NCBI GenBank assembly: GCA_963665915.2
Contig: CAXXSG010000010.1
Coordinates: 62,001-126,000 of the forward strand
Length of the DNA stretch: 64,000 bases
Direction of reading: 5' to 3'
DNA from: JAFGRU01 sp963665915
GTDB lineage: Bacteria; Desulfobacterota; Desulfuromonadia; Desulfuromonadales; JAAYDE01
Of the stretch, positions 17,210-25,941 are shown piece after piece. The notes under the pieces are model-generated. The model had not been told where the DNA came from, made no database searches, and was given only the letters and a program-made list of their open reading frames with translations. The translations under genes and the position numbers were made by a program. Position 1 is the first letter of the stretch, and each line of letters begins with the position of its first letter.

Positions 17210-17572
17210 TCAGTATTGACCGGTCGCGAGCAGCACGAGGGTGCAGGCTTCCTGAACGTCAATGCCGTGCTCTTTCAGAACAGCCATATGCTCCGGGTGT
17301 TCGGTTTCGGGATTGAAAATGACACGGCCCGGCTTTTTCTTGATGATCTCGTCGATCATACCGTCCTGCCGTTTCGGCCCGACATAGAGGGTAATGGTGT
17401 CGATTTTTTCGGGGATTTCGGAAATACAGCGGAAACCATCGACGCCGAGAACAGATTTTCCATCAGGGGAGACGGGAAACACGTTGTGCCCATGTTCCAT
17501 TAGTTTTTGCTGGGCCTTGAAAGAGTAGCGATGCTCCTTGGCACTCGCTCCTAGAATTGCCACGTTTTCCAT
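17210..17572 (-). CDS. CoA-binding domain protein (YccU-like)
   Basis: A 120-residue single-domain Rossmann protein of the CoA_binding family. It starts MENVAILGASAKEHRYSFKA, with the glycine-containing nucleotide loop, and includes VFPVSPDGKSVLGVDGFRCI, GPKRQDGMIDEII and the C-terminal EACTLVLL segment typical of YccU-type proteins. Their cellular role is unknown. The ATG at 17572 is preferred to a GTG two codons upstream because AGGTG lies just before it. The gene is convergent with the protease gene. Confidence 0.85.
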   Translation of the reverse strand: MENVAILGASAKEHRYSFKAQQKLMEHGHNVFPVSPDGKSVLGVDGFRCISEIPEKIDTITLYVGPKRQDGMIDEIIKKKPGRVIFNPETEHPEHMAVLKEHGIDVQEACTLVLLATGQY

Positions 17573-17935
17573 TTGCACCTCATGTAAATTTTGTTGGGAT
17601 AACCAGCCAATATATGGTTTCTGGATAATTTCTTGGATTTAAGCGAATAAGTTAAAAATGGCTTGTTTTTGTGGGTTCTCAAACTGGATAACACCAAAAA
17701 GTAAGAATATCGAGAAAACCTTATAAAATCGATTTCTCAAAATCCCCGTTTCGATGAAAAATTTGAGTTTTCCGGACACTTAGCAAATAGCCCACATCAA
17801 CTTTACCAGAAAACTCCATTAAATTAACAGACTATTGTGGCTCAGCTTTTATGCCTGTCTTTTGGGCAAATTTTTGCATTACCTGATCCTCTGAATTTTT
17901 ACCATGTTTGGTCTATTTTATCGAGGTGATCTCCC
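17573..17935. other. 363-bp AT-rich spacer between divergent genes
   Basis: Separates the CoA-binding gene (minus) from the TPM lipoprotein gene (plus). It holds the sigma-54-like boxes at 17862-17878 and otherwise shows no coding frame, repeat or named RNA. Confidence 0.4.
17862..17878 (+). promoter_or_regulatory. Possible sigma-54 promoter
   Basis: TTGG at 17862-17865 and TTGCA at 17874-17878 have the exact GG-N10-GC spacing of -24/-12 promoters. The start would be near 17889, 34 bp ahead of the GAGGTGAT ribosome site of the TPM gene. The bases between the boxes do not match the fuller TGGCAC consensus. Confidence 0.4.
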
Positions 17936-18949
17936 ATGCGTAATTTTCTGCTTTCTTTTCTATTTTTCGGGCTGATATTCGGCTGCTCCACAGGAGGCAA
18001 CGACTTTCTGGAAGATCCGGCTAAATTTCTCAGCGCTTCGGAAAAGGAGCGCATCGAACACTACCACGCTGTCCTGCTGAAAGCGCAAGACATTCATTTC
18101 AAGGCGGTTTTTCTCAAGGATGCTGTTGCCGATATCGACCAAAAGGCGGTGGAGCTTTTTGATCAGTACAAGTTGGGCGAGAAAACCAAAGCGGCTAAAG
18201 GTGTACTTCTGCTGGTCGATGCCAAAGGAAAAAAAGTTCGCCTGGAGATCGGCTATGATCTTGAGGCGGTCTTCCCCGACGGTTTTGTCGGTTATGTGGA
18301 AGAAGAGCAGATGGTTCCGTTTTTTGCTGCCGGGAAGATTGGTCCGGGAGTTGAAGCGACGGTTGAACTGCTCGTGGCGCGCGCCATGAAAGTGGCTGAT
18401 GAAGGGAAAAAAGGAAGTGTCGGAGAGCGCTACTCAGGTGGTGCCGGGGCCAAAGTGGACGTCCGGATCGGTTCAGGCCTCCTCGATAAGGGAATGGCAG
18501 CAAATCCTGATAATTACAGGGCACAAGCGGACCCGCGCCTGACCCTGGAACAATACCTCCTTGCTCTCTCTCGCCACGTGAAAGATCCGAACCTGGGAAT
18601 TTACACTCCAGACACCCGCCGGTTTTTCAGCCAGTGGGTGGTTACCAATGCCCAGCAGGACAATGAATTCAGGGAATTGTCGGAAAGAATTTCAGAAGGT
18701 TCGGTAGAGATAGCCGGAGAAAAAGCAGTAATTTGGTTTCCCATTGGTGACCGCCAGACCTCCCCCTACTTTTTCCAACAAGGGCCCGAAGGTTGGATGC
18801 TCGACTTTGCCGGAATGAGCAGCTGTATCAGGTTCAACCACAAAAACCAGTGGCATTTCAAAACCCTGGAACATCCCTACATGTTCGCCTTTAAAGGGTT
18901 TGTTTTCGACAGCCATGGCTTTCCCCACGTGCGCCGCGGTAAATCCTGA
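17936..18949 (+). CDS. TPM-domain lipoprotein
   Basis: A 337-residue protein with a short hydrophobic leader ending in LIFGC (Cys17), a plausible though not ideal lipobox, so a periplasmic lipoprotein is likely. Residues about 35-150 match the TPM domain (for example KAAKGVLLLVDAKGKKVRLEIGYDLEAVFPD), found in thylakoid-type and bacterial proteins with reported phosphatase or protein-repair roles. The C-terminal 180 residues resemble nothing I recognise and end in an aromatic-rich, possibly folded domain. GAGGTGAT precedes the ATG. A sigma-54-like promoter lies 58 bp upstream. Function is unknown. Confidence 0.75.
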   Translation: MRNFLLSFLFFGLIFGCSTGGNDFLEDPAKFLSASEKERIEHYHAVLLKAQDIHFKAVFLKDAVADIDQKAVELFDQYKLGEKTKAAKGVLLLVDAKGKKVRLEIGYDLEAVFPDGFVGYVEEEQMVPFFAAGKIGPGVEATVELLVARAMKVADEGKKGSVGERYSGGAGAKVDVRIGSGLLDKGMAANPDNYRAQADPRLTLEQYLLALSRHVKDPNLGIYTPDTRRFFSQWVVTNAQQDNEFRELSERISEGSVEIAGEKAVIWFPIGDRQTSPYFFQQGPEGWMLDFAGMSSCIRFNHKNQWHFKTLEHPYMFAFKGFVFDSHGFPHVRRGKS

Positions 18950-19040
18950 GAAATACTTAACTGTTCAGGTGGCTCGGCCAAGTCTTAAAAAGATCAGGTT
19001 GTCCGGAAGAGAAAATCTCCTCACGCCCGTTCGCTTTACT

Positions 19041-19181
19041 CTCTCAAGCCGCCAAGACGCAAAGAGAGGCAAAGACTCTAACTGCCGAAACCGTCGATAA
19101 AGGCGGAGTAAAACTAAACGGGATCATCCGTCATTGGTTCTTTGCTGTTGGTTTATTTTAGCGTCTTTGTGTGAGGTAAAG
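19041..19181. repeat. Degenerate low-complexity repeats (family R1), two opposed copies
   Basis: The 235-bp gap before the RuvC-like gene has GCCAAGACGCAAAGAG near 19051 on the plus strand and GCGTCTTTGTGTGAGG at 19161-19176, the same motif inverted. The motif recurs in EPS-locus spacers at 57.7, 60.4-61.0 and 62.4 kb. The opposed copies could pair in a transcript. Confidence 0.55.
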
Positions 19182-19184
19182 ATG

Positions 19185-19664
19185 CTAAAGTTTTAGACAC
19201 CCAGGAAGCTCCTCCAGCCAGCCGACCTTTTTCAGACCCCATAAGCCGATCAGTATCGCTTCGGCAGCATCGTGGCGCAGCGAAGTCGGCCGGGAAAGGC
19301 CGAGCCATTCGATGACTTCTCTGGCCCGCTCTTCGGCGCTGAGCTTGGCTATAGCCCCTTTTTTTTGCTCCCTGGGATAGAGAAAAACCCTGCGCCAGGT
19401 TTCCGCGCTGACCTGCAAAACGGCGATATCCCGTCGTTCAGCCTCGCGTCTCCAAACCTCAGCCAGGTCGCCACCCCCTTCAACTATCAACCACGACAGG
19501 CCTTCAATATCCTTCAGCATGTTGAAGGCATTTTTCTTCAGGCGGCTTCTGTTGCCGAAATTCTGCGAGCGGTACCAGTGTAGCCGGCACTGGTGGTCGA
19601 ACAGAGCGAAGCCGGTTCGGACACCCAGGTCGACACTTAGAAGGTATGGCCCGGTTTCTTCCAT
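19185..19664 (-). CDS. Small RuvC/RNase H-fold protein, putative nuclease
   Basis: A 159-residue protein whose layout follows the RuvC-like fold: LLSVDLGVRTGFALFD with D12 in the first strand, WLIVEGGGD with E62, and RHDAAEAILIG with D132 near the C-terminus, positions expected for the acidic metal-binding residues. RuvC itself is not matched closely, so a role in Holliday junction cleavage is only a guess. A Lys/Arg-rich middle (about residues 90-118) could bind nucleic acid. It stands alone, divergent from the MscS gene, with no clear ribosome site. Confidence 0.65.
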   Translation of the reverse strand: MEETGPYLLSVDLGVRTGFALFDHQCRLHWYRSQNFGNRSRLKKNAFNMLKDIEGLSWLIVEGGGDLAEVWRREAERRDIAVLQVSAETWRRVFLYPREQKKGAIAKLSAEERAREVIEWLGLSRPTSLRHDAAEAILIGLWGLKKVGWLEELPGCLKL

Positions 19665-19860
19665 ATGTCGTCAGCCTATTGCAAGATTGCCGATTTTCCC
19701 AGTTTGAAAAAGTCCACTCTTTCTTATAAAAATATCACCTGTTTGTCCTAATGCCGCAGGCCAGGTTTTTTTTCGTAAACCAATGTGAAAAAGCTGTTAA
19801 AATGTGCGTTGTGTTTCGAGCTTTGGCAGGAACCATTTCAATGGGTTTTCAGAGGAAAAA

Positions 19861-22452
19861 ATGAGGAATAAATTCAGCAGACTATTGATTGTATTGGGGT
19901 TCCTCTTCTTTTTGGGGGTGAATGTTGCGACGGTGCTCGGTCAGGAGCCGGTTGCCGAGGAAAAAAAGGTTGTTGAAGAAACCTTTCCCGGATTTTCAGA
20001 AATTGTGCCCCGCTCGACAGTAGTGGTTGAAGAAGCGGTGCAGGCAAAGGCCAAACTTTCCACTCTCAAGGATGTGTCCGAACAGGAAAAGTCATATCAG
20101 TCGTTAAAAAAGGACCAAGAGGAAATAGACAAGCTGGGGAGTGAGGTTAAAAACATACCCCACCCACATTATGACCAGATACTTTTTTTCCGCAACAAGG
20201 TAAACAAGCAGAACAAAAGCCTAGACGAACTTCTTGCGGGGGTTTCCAGTCGTCTGGCGGAAGTCGATACAATAGGCCAGAAATGGCGGGAGAAAAAAAA
20301 CTATTGGGAAAAATGGAAACAAGCCCTTCGGGAAAAATACCAAGTGGCCGCTGGACAAAAGACCCCTGAAAGCCCTCCGAAAAGCGCCTTTTTAGAAGCA
20401 GAAAAAACCATTGCTGGGGTCTTGGGGGAAATTCAGAAAACCTTTGATCCACTGATCTCCCTTCAGAAGGAATTATCCTCTCTCCAGGAGATTAATCATG
20501 CCCATACGCTCTGGATGGAGACAAAATTCAATGAAATTCGCAAGAACCTTTTCACGAAAAATGCCCCATCCTTTAAAAATCCCGATTTTTATAATCAGTT
20601 TGAGCCTTCTTTGTGGGCGGATTTTTTAGAAGGCTACCGTTCCCTAGGAGACTTTGAAGATAAGTATTTCGAGGAGCAGGGATGGGTTTTTAGCCTTCAA
20701 TTTGTACTGGCCGTTATTCTCACTTTAACCATTATGCGTCTCCGCAACAGGTCGGGAGAGGTGGAAGAGTGGAGCTTCTTCTGCGAGCATCCGGTTGCTG
20801 CGGGCTTTTTTATATCTTTTATCACCCTCAACTTTCTTTATTCCGGAGTACCGTCTCTTCTGCGGCTCGTAGTTTGGGTGGTGGTAGCGACCTCCATTGC
20901 TTTCATCGTTTCCAGTATCCTTAATGACAAGCGGAAGATTTTTCTGTTCTTTCTTCTGGCCTTTTTGTCCATATTGACTGTTTTTCTCCAGACGATCTCC
21001 TTCCCTCAGCCTCTTTTCCGTTTGTATCGGGCAGTTCTCTGCTTGATGGGGATACCGTTTTTGTGGCGGATATCGAGAAAAAAGGTCGAGCCGTTACCGG
21101 ATAAAAGCCCAATCCTTTCCTGTCTGTTCAATGCCTCCTGGCTTTTCAAGGTAGGCGCCGGGGTCCTGATAACGGCTTTATTGGCTGAGATCGGTGGGTA
21201 TATCGCATTTTCTTCCTGGTTGTTGGAATCGTCCGTTCTGACAGTCTTTGTCCTGCTTTTTGCTTCCATGGGTATTCGCCTTGGGGAGGGCGGGGTTGCT
21301 TTTATTGCCGGAAAAATCCATTTTCCCCCGCGATCGTTTCTGGACAGTATCAAGGAGCAGACCGTTGCCCGCATTAAGCTCCTGGTGCGGATCATTCCGG
21401 CTGCCTATGCAGGGTTGTTTCTTCTCAAAATGTGGCTGGGGAGCAGCTCCATTGGAGTGATTTGGCAAAGCATCATGGGTTTCCGGGTCACTTTCGGAAA
21501 TGTGGATCTATCGGTTTACATGGTCCTCATGGCTGTTCTGTTTATTTACCTGTCCCTGGTTGTCTCCTGGGTTCTTGGGCTGTTTTTCGACAAGGAGGTT
21601 TTCCCCAAAAAAAGGGTGAGTCGCGGAGTTAAGGATTTAGTCAAAAAGCTGATTCACTATTCACTCATCCTGGTCGGTTTTTTGATGGCCCTCAGTGCCC
21701 TTGGTCTTGACTTTCAAAACTTCGCGGTCCTTGCCGGGGCTTTTGGGATCGGGATCGGTTTCGGGCTGCAGAATATTGTCAACAACTTTGTCAGCGGTCT
21801 GATCCTCCTTTTTGAACGTCCGATCACGGTGGGAGACATCATTGTTTTTCAAGGCGAGTGGGGGACGGTGCGTCGGATTGGTCTGCGTTCGACGGTGGTG
21901 GAAACCTATGATCGGTCCGAAATTATTGTCCCCAATTCCCAGCTGGTTTCCGAGGCGGTGGTCAACTGGACCCTTTCCACCCCCACGAGCAGAATCATAC
22001 TGTCTGTCGGGGTGGCCTATGGAACTGACATCGAAAAGGTTTTGGGCATTCTTGAGAAAGTGGCCAATACTCACCGGGAGGTTCTGAGCGAGCCTGTTCC
22101 CTGGGCGATGTTTGCCGGTTTTGGAGAGAGTTCCCTCGATTTTGAGCTGCGTGCGTGGGTGGGCAGTATCGACAGTCGCTTTAAGGTTAAAAGCGACCTG
22201 GGAAAAGCTATCGATCTGCGCTTCAAGGAAGAAGGGGTAGAAATTCCCTTCCCGCAGCAGGATCTGCATTTGCGGTCTGTGGACGGAAAAGCCGGCAGGG
22301 CCCTTTTCGGCCAGACGATTTCCCAGAAAAGTATCCCAAGCCATCCAGTCGCATTGGCGAGATGTCTGGCGAAGAGGCGAAGGATGCGGCTGAAGTTACT
22401 GCAAGGAGATCGAGAAAAAGCCTTTGAGAGATCTTGGCGATGGCGGCCCTGA
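19861..22452 (+). CDS. Large MscS-family mechanosensitive channel
   Basis: An 863-residue inner-membrane channel that would release solutes on osmotic downshock. A signal-like segment (residues about 8-26) leads a periplasmic coiled-coil region rich in Lys/Glu to about residue 270, then some ten hydrophobic segments, and the MscS core: the pore helix region FAVLAGAFGIGIGFGLQNIV, the FVSGLILLFERPITVGD joint and the cytosolic beta/alpha vestibule to about residue 810. This resembles MscK/YjeP/YnaI-type enlarged channels. The ATG at 19861 has AGAGGA just ahead and begins the signal sequence; the frame extends upstream to 19804 without support. It converges on atpE. Confidence 0.92.
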   Translation: MRNKFSRLLIVLGFLFFLGVNVATVLGQEPVAEEKKVVEETFPGFSEIVPRSTVVVEEAVQAKAKLSTLKDVSEQEKSYQSLKKDQEEIDKLGSEVKNIPHPHYDQILFFRNKVNKQNKSLDELLAGVSSRLAEVDTIGQKWREKKNYWEKWKQALREKYQVAAGQKTPESPPKSAFLEAEKTIAGVLGEIQKTFDPLISLQKELSSLQEINHAHTLWMETKFNEIRKNLFTKNAPSFKNPDFYNQFEPSLWADFLEGYRSLGDFEDKYFEEQGWVFSLQFVLAVILTLTIMRLRNRSGEVEEWSFFCEHPVAAGFFISFITLNFLYSGVPSLLRLVVWVVVATSIAFIVSSILNDKRKIFLFFLLAFLSILTVFLQTISFPQPLFRLYRAVLCLMGIPFLWRISRKKVEPLPDKSPILSCLFNASWLFKVGAGVLITALLAEIGGYIAFSSWLLESSVLTVFVLLFASMGIRLGEGGVAFIAGKIHFPPRSFLDSIKEQTVARIKLLVRIIPAAYAGLFLLKMWLGSSSIGVIWQSIMGFRVTFGNVDLSVYMVLMAVLFIYLSLVVSWVLGLFFDKEVFPKKRVSRGVKDLVKKLIHYSLILVGFLMALSALGLDFQNFAVLAGAFGIGIGFGLQNIVNNFVSGLILLFERPITVGDIIVFQGEWGTVRRIGLRSTVVETYDRSEIIVPNSQLVSEAVVNWTLSTPTSRIILSVGVAYGTDIEKVLGILEKVANTHREVLSEPVPWAMFAGFGESSLDFELRAWVGSIDSRFKVKSDLGKAIDLRFKEEGVEIPFPQQDLHLRSVDGKAGRALFGQTISQKSIPSHPVALARCLAKRRRMRLKLLQGDREKAFERSWRWRP

Positions 22453-22806
22453 AAGCGGGAAGAATAAAAAAAAGGATGTCTTCGAAAAAGACATCCTTTT
22501 TTGGCTTAGATTCTTTTTCAGAATCAGCTGAGCGCCGCCGGCCAGTTTAACCACGATATCGGTGAAGGGGTTGGCAAACAGAATGATCATGGCAACGACG
22601 AAAACGTAAATTGCCAGGGACTCGATCATCGCCAGACCGATCATCATGGTGGTCATGACTTTACCACTTGCACCCGGATTGCGGGCGATGCCTTCAACGG
22701 CGCTTTTAATGGCCAGACCCTGACCAAGACCGGTACCAAAAGCACCAATAGCCATCCCGAAACCTGCTGAAATCATACACCATTCAAAAAATCCAAATCC
22801 ACCCAT
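22396..22806 (-). CDS. atpE: ATP synthase subunit c, with probable frameshifted 3' end
   Basis: Subunit c forms the ion-translocating ring of F0. The first helix has GMAIGAFGTGLGQGLA, the loop has ARNPGA, and the second helix carries the ion-binding glutamate in GLAMIESLAIYV, which points to proton (or possibly sodium) coupling. The frame as given is 136 residues, much longer than the usual 80-100; its last 36 residues are encoded by the terminator hairpin and the end of the convergent channel gene. Shortening the T5 run at 22514-22518 by one base would end the protein at a TAA at 22506-22508, giving 99 residues just before the terminator. The N-terminal part is certain; the extension is suspect. 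Confidence 0.9.
   Translation of the reverse strand: MGGFGFFEWCMISAGFGMAIGAFGTGLGQGLAIKSAVEGIARNPGASGKVMTTMMIGLAMIESLAIYVFVVAMIILFANPFTDIVVKLAGGAQLILKKNLSQKRMSFSKTSFFLFFPLSGPPSPRSLKGFFSISLQ
22466..22502. terminator. Bidirectional terminator between mscS-type gene and atpE
   Basis: AAAGGATGTCTT (22471-22482), loop CGAAA and AAGACATCCTTT (22488-22499) form a stem with A tracts on one side and T tracts on the other, so it should work in both directions. As written, the atpE frame reads straight through it, which argues that the true atpE stop lies before it. Confidence 0.9.
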
Positions 22807-22867
22807 AGCTTTATTCTCCTTTTCCTTTGATAAATTAGTCCTAAATAGTATAGGACGGATTGAGTAA

Positions 22868-23542
22868 TTAATGCGCCTCTTCGAGGGCGCCGGCGATGTA
22901 GATCATCGCAAGAAGGGTGAAAACAAAGGTCTGGATAAAAGCGACCAGGATGCCGAGAAACATCATCGGAATCGGCACAAAAAGAGGAACCAGACCTAGA
23001 AAGATCATGAGAACGATTTCGTGGCCGTACATGTTGCCGAAAAGACGCAGAGAAAGGGAAACCGGACGGGCCAGGTGGCCAATGATCTCAATGACAAAAA
23101 TCAGGGGGGCGAGAACCAGAATGGGCCCCATGAAATGTTTCAGATAGCCGATGCCGTGTTCTTTCACGCCAATAACGTGCGTGGCGGCAAAGACGGTAAG
23201 AGCCATGGCTGCGTTGGTGTTCAGGTTGGCCGTTGGCGGGTAGGCCCCGGGCACCAGCGCAATGAGGTTGCAGGTGAGAATGAAAAGCGCCAGGGTCCCG
23301 ATCAGGGGGAAATAAGTCAACCCTTTGGGTCCCATGGTTTCTTCAATGAATTTTTCCAGGCCGCCGACAACGGCTTCCATGAAATTCTGAAGGCCGGACG
23401 GTAGTTCTTTGATTCCTTTGGAAACCAGAAGAGCCACAACAATGAGAATGATCATGGCTAGCCATGTATAGGTGACATGGCTGCCGATGTGAAGGTGAAA
23501 CTGTTCACATAACCAATCAAGGGCGAGAAAGGGGTGTGTCAT
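22868..23542 (-). CDS. atpB: ATP synthase subunit a
   Basis: The F0 stator subunit forming the half-channels beside the c ring. The 224-residue protein has five or six membrane helices and the essential arginine in ARPVSLSLRLFGNMYGHE; IYIAGALEEAH is the usual C-terminal end. It lies 61 bp upstream of atpE and 18 bp downstream of the reconstructed atpI stop, so atpZ-atpI-atpB-atpE form one minus-strand operon. F1 genes are not in the window, as is common when F0 and F1 are split. Confidence 0.97.
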   Translation of the reverse strand: MTHPFLALDWLCEQFHLHIGSHVTYTWLAMIILIVVALLVSKGIKELPSGLQNFMEAVVGGLEKFIEETMGPKGLTYFPLIGTLALFILTCNLIALVPGAYPPTANLNTNAAMALTVFAATHVIGVKEHGIGYLKHFMGPILVLAPLIFVIEIIGHLARPVSLSLRLFGNMYGHEIVLMIFLGLVPLFVPIPMMFLGILVAFIQTFVFTLLAMIYIAGALEEAH

Positions 23543-23560
23543 TGTTTAAATCTCCCCAAT

Positions 23561-23927
23561 TTAAAAAATATGTTTGAGCGTTGCAATAAAAATACTGAGA
23601 ACGATTACTGAAAGACCAAAACACAAGGCCACGGGGTTGACTTTCAAAAGAGCGATGGCTAAAAACAGCGCCAGACCGATGGCAATCAGTCGGACAACGT
23701 AGGACCACTGGAATTTATCGGGCGGACCGACGGCTCGGACTTTTTATCATCTTTTTGAGCGAGTTGTGCAGCCAGGTGTATCCACCGATGGAAATCACTC
23801 CACCTATAATAACGCCCAAAGTCACGGCCAGAGACATCCAGAAGAGGCTGAGGCCGGTGAGAACCAGGAATATGACAAAATTCTGTTTGCCAATTTCGTC
23901 AAGTAACTGTTCCTCATTAATTTCCAC
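23561..23927 (-). pseudogene. atpI: ATP synthase subunit I, one-base frameshift
   Basis: AtpI is a small membrane protein thought to help assemble the c ring. The 5' frame gives 70 residues (start ATG at 23927, MEINEEQLLDEIGKQNF) and stops at 23715. The next frame continues the family without a gap (FQWSYVVRLIAIGLALFLAI ... IATLKHIF) to a TAA at 23561-23563. Removing one base from the T5 run at 23741-23745 (A5 in the gene) joins them into 121 residues, the normal length, with four membrane segments. It overlaps atpZ by 11 bp. Sequence error is the likelier explanation. Confidence 0.85.
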
Positions 23928-24183
23928 GCTTTGGGCTACTGTCCTCGTCGCTGTTGGACTCTTGCTGGCGCTTGAGTTCCCGGTTGGTCAGGATGTAGAT
24001 ATTCCGGAATCCGGAAATTATACCCAAAACCATAAAGACGAGGGTGAACCAGGGCGAGGTTTCCAGCCATTTATCCAGATAGTAACCCATGGCCAGGCCG
24101 ATGAGAGTGGCTGCAACCATGGATATGCCGAGGCTGGATAAAAACCCTATGGACCTGATCAGTCTCTGTCTGTCTTCACCCAT
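23917..24183 (-). CDS. atpZ: AtpZ/AtpI-family membrane protein
   Basis: An 88-residue protein with two membrane helices; SMVAATLIGLAMGYYLDKWL and PWFTLVFMVLGIISGFRNIY are typical of AtpZ, a partner of AtpI at the head of F0 operons that has been linked to metal-ion uptake or synthase assembly. A polar tail follows. It is the first gene of the atpZIBE operon and overlaps atpI by 11 bp. Confidence 0.88.
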   Translation of the reverse strand: MGEDRQRLIRSIGFLSSLGISMVAATLIGLAMGYYLDKWLETSPWFTLVFMVLGIISGFRNIYILTNRELKRQQESNSDEDSSPKRGN

Positions 24184-24283
24184 CGAGTATACAAAATTAA
24201 GGGGAACAAGCGAAGTCTAAATAACACAGGGAAGGGGCTCTGTCAACCGGTTTTTGCCCTGTTTGCCCCTCTTGGGACCCTGT

Positions 24284-25580
24284 TTAATCTTCCCATATCT
24301 CCCGTAAAGAGAGCTCCATGGCGGCGACGGTTTTTTCCAGGTCTTCGCGGCTGTGAGTGGCGCTGATAAAGTTGGCCTCAAACTGCGAGGGAGGCGTAAA
24401 AATGCCCTTGTCAAGCATCGCGTGGAAGTAGCGGGAGAAGCTAACCGTGTCACATTTAAGAGCGTCGCTGAAGGAGCGTACGGGTCCGGGGGGAAAAATA
24501 GAGGCAGAACATGGAGCCGACCCTCTGCAGGCATAAGCGCTGGGAGTATTCGGCAAGAAGCGGGGCCAATCCTTCTTCAAGGAAACGCCCTTTTTCTTCC
24601 AGGGGGGGGATAAATATCCATCTCCTGTATGAGCTCCAATGTCCTTACCCCGGCGCACATGGCTACGGGGTTTCCGGACAGGGTCCCTGCCTGGTAAATC
24701 GGTCCTTCAGGCGCCAGGCAGTCCATGATTTCCTCTTTGCCTCCGAACGCTCCCACCGGAAGTCCGCCGCCGATAATTTTGCCGAGGCAGACCAGATCCC
24801 CCTCAACGCCGAAAAGTTCTTGCGCTCCGCCCCCGGCAACACGGAAACCGGTCATGACCTCATCCATAATCAGAAGAATTCCGTTGCGATTGCAAATATC
24901 CCGGATTCCTTCTAGAAAGTTGGGAAGAGGAGAAAATGCAACCCATGTTGCCGGCTACCGGTTCCAGTATGATGCAGGCGACCTGATTTTTATGGCCTTC
25001 AACCAGGTGTTGGACAGCTTCCAGATCGTTGAAGGCGACGGTCAGGGTCTGTTCCGCCAGGGGCTCGGGGGACGCCCGGCGAAGAAGGGACTCCGAGAGT
25101 GGCGGCGCCGCTCCCCGCTTTGACCAGCAGGGAATCGGCATGGCCATGATAACAGCCTTCGAATTTGATGATTTTTTCGTGTCCGGTGAAACCCCTGGCG
25201 AGTCGGATGGCGCTCATGGTGGCCTCAGTGCCGGAAGAGACCATTCGGACTTTATCGACATTGGGAAAGGCTTTATGGACCAGGCGGGCGAGATCAATTT
25301 CTTGGGGACAGGGTGCGCCGAAGGTGGTTCCTCGTGAAACGGCTTCACCTATAGCTTTAAGCACCTCGGGGTGAGCATGGCCAAGGATCATCGGCCCCCA
25401 GGAGCCGATATAGTCGAGATAGCGGTTGTTATCCGCGTCGAAAAGATAGGGGCCTTCCCCACGGCAGATGAAAGGAGGGATACCGCCCACGGCTTTAAAT
25501 GCGCGGACCGGACTGTTAACACCGCCGGGAATAAATTTTTGGGCTTCCTGGAACAAGGATTCACTTGTCGGTCGCATCAT
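24284..25580 (-). pseudogene. hemL: Glutamate-1-semialdehyde 2,1-aminomutase, four frameshifts as written
   Basis: HemL makes 5-aminolevulinate from glutamate semialdehyde for tetrapyrrole synthesis. Family segments appear in order in alternating frames: FIPGGVNSPVRAFKAVGG at the start, SSGTEATMSAIRLARGFTG, VACIILEPVAGNMGC, LLIMDEVMTGFRVA, the PLP-lysine-side region YQAGTLSGNPVAM, and FEANFISATHSREDLEKTV near the end. One base too many in each of four homopolymers (25067-25071, 24933-24936, 24602-24609 and the G6/A5 run at 24488-24498) explains all breaks; removing them yields exactly 430 codons plus stop, the normal length. With such full-length conservation, sequence error rather than gene decay is likely. 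Confidence 0.88.
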
Positions 25581-25941
25581 GTCTCATCCGTGAAAAGGTG
25601 TTGTCCCCACCCTGTTTTTTTGGTGCTGAGGGACATCGAAGCTGAGAACGATCAGAAGTATATTCAGAAACAATTCGTTTTGAATTACATTATATAGTGC
25701 CTCGACAATCAACAAAAAAAGCCGTACATATGGAAAATTGAGTTGAACTTTTTCGAAAAAATGTCGCATGAAGGACTGCTATGGTTTGATAATATTAAAG
25801 AATTTACGTTTCGTAAAGGAAGGGTTGGCCGTTTTGAATAAAATGGCGCCTAAATTATTTGACATTACCCGAAAAGTTTTTTATAAACTACGGCTTGTAG
25901 ATGGACAGTGCAGATTAACAAAAATATAAATGGAGTCCGGC
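25581..25941. other. 361-bp spacer between hemL and rnfA
   Basis: Divergent region holding the rnf promoter at 25859-25887. Nothing else recognisable was found; the hemL-proximal 200 bp shows no repeat or RNA structure I can name. Confidence 0.4.
25859..25887 (+). promoter_or_regulatory. Strong sigma-70-type promoter of the rnf operon
   Basis: TTGACA at 25859-25864 and TATAAA at 25882-25887 with 17-bp spacing, close to the ideal. The start would be near 25894, leaving about 48 nt before rnfA. Confidence 0.75.

Noticed and set aside
21661..22344. Minus-strand open frame (227 codons) inside the MscS gene
   Set aside because: Antisense to the conserved MscS core; composition and lack of motifs indicate a shadow.
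23741..23745. Programmed ribosomal frameshifting in atpI
   Set aside because: No slippery heptamer with a downstream structure was evident, and the same kind of one-base excess recurs in neighbouring genes, so a sequence error is simpler.
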